From Gammaproteobacteria bacterium (GTDB lineage: Bacteria; Pseudomonadota; Gammaproteobacteria; Thiohalomonadales; Thiohalomonadaceae): a DNA stretch of 63,325 nt. The notes below the pieces were generated by a model, which worked only from the letters and a program-made list of their open reading frames with translations, searched no databases and was not told the origin of the DNA. The DNA lies in contig JALOAT010000017.1 in assembly GCA_023228645.1 (NCBI GenBank), positions 1 to 63,325 of the forward strand. Direction: 5' to 3'. Positions within the stretch are counted from its first letter, which is position 1; every line of letters begins with the position of its first letter. This document shows, piece by piece, positions 63,199 through 63,325 of the stretch. Made by a program: the position numbers and the translations under genes.

Positions 63199-63325
63199 CG
63201 TAAGCGGTCAATAAACCGCACCCTTCCCACTCGTCAACGCATCCCGAAAACTGTGGCCTTCACCATCGTGAGGCACAGTCATGCGAAAGAACACGACCAA
63301 GGCGCTGCGAATGAGCGGTGCCGCA

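Overview
The window is GC-rich, gene-dense DNA from a proteobacterial chromosome. The gene set (MtfA, RsmB-like methyltransferase, long-form LeuA, DUF3391/HD-GYP proteins, CusBA, TtrBCA-like reductase, several sulfurtransferases) best fits a free-living gamma- or betaproteobacterium with respiratory and sulfur metabolism. No rRNA, tRNA, integrase or transposase gene was seen, so the species cannot be named.

Layout. 1-2.9 kb: start of typA (cut by the window edge), a Sel1-repeat lipo/periplasmic protein and a phosphodiesterase/alkaline-phosphatase-fold protein. 2.9-6.5 kb: a three-gene phosphorelay operon ending in a REC-HD-GYP protein. 6.5-13.4 kb: small unknowns, a membrane-anchored RRM protein, MtfA, a rhomboid protease, an RsmB-like rRNA methyltransferase and two rhodaneses. 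13.4-19 kb: M48 protease, DUF898 membrane protein and a MacA/MacB-type exporter split into adaptor, ATPase and permease. 19-30.5 kb: a FAD/Rieske oxidoreductase, a MinD/FlhG-like ATPase, gpmI and a dense cyclic-di-GMP cluster (two DUF3391-HD-GYP proteins, one frameshifted by a 14-bp duplication, a PilZ protein, a PAS-GGDEF-EAL protein co-translated with a TusA-like protein). 30.9-32.9 kb: a haem-binding EB_dh-type protein with a DUF2231-like membrane partner. 34-39.8 kb: a Cus-type copper/silver efflux operon whose adaptor carries two CusF domains, but with no outer-membrane channel gene. 40-47.9 kb: leuA with a divergent Lrp regulator, an alcohol dehydrogenase, and an ODP-like diiron sensor co-translated with a GAF-GGDEF diguanylate cyclase. 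48-55.2 kb: a second EF-G-like GTPase and a tetrathionate-reductase-like ttrBCA operon. 55.2-59.2 kb: a long repeat array, small membrane proteins and REP-like palindromes.

59.2-63.3 kb is an accessory region with visibly lower GC in its second half. It holds, all on the + strand and closely packed, a 71-aa protein, a nucleotidyltransferase-HEPN fusion, a DarT/DUF4433-like ADP-ribosyltransferase candidate, and a fusion of a P-loop kinase-like domain with an adenylosuccinate-synthetase-family domain. In that last domain the catalytic Asp of PurA is replaced by Ser, the substitution associated with PurZ (2-aminoadenine synthesis) enzymes. This pair is the best candidate in the window for an undescribed nucleotide-based defence or nucleic-acid-modification system.

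Three other threads run through the window: heavy cyclic-di-GMP signalling (six proteins), sulfur chemistry (two rhodaneses, TusA-like, Ttr-like), and dispersed intergenic repeats (a mosaic repeat family at three loci, REP-like palindromes at four loci, a (GAAC)9 tract in a divergent promoter region).
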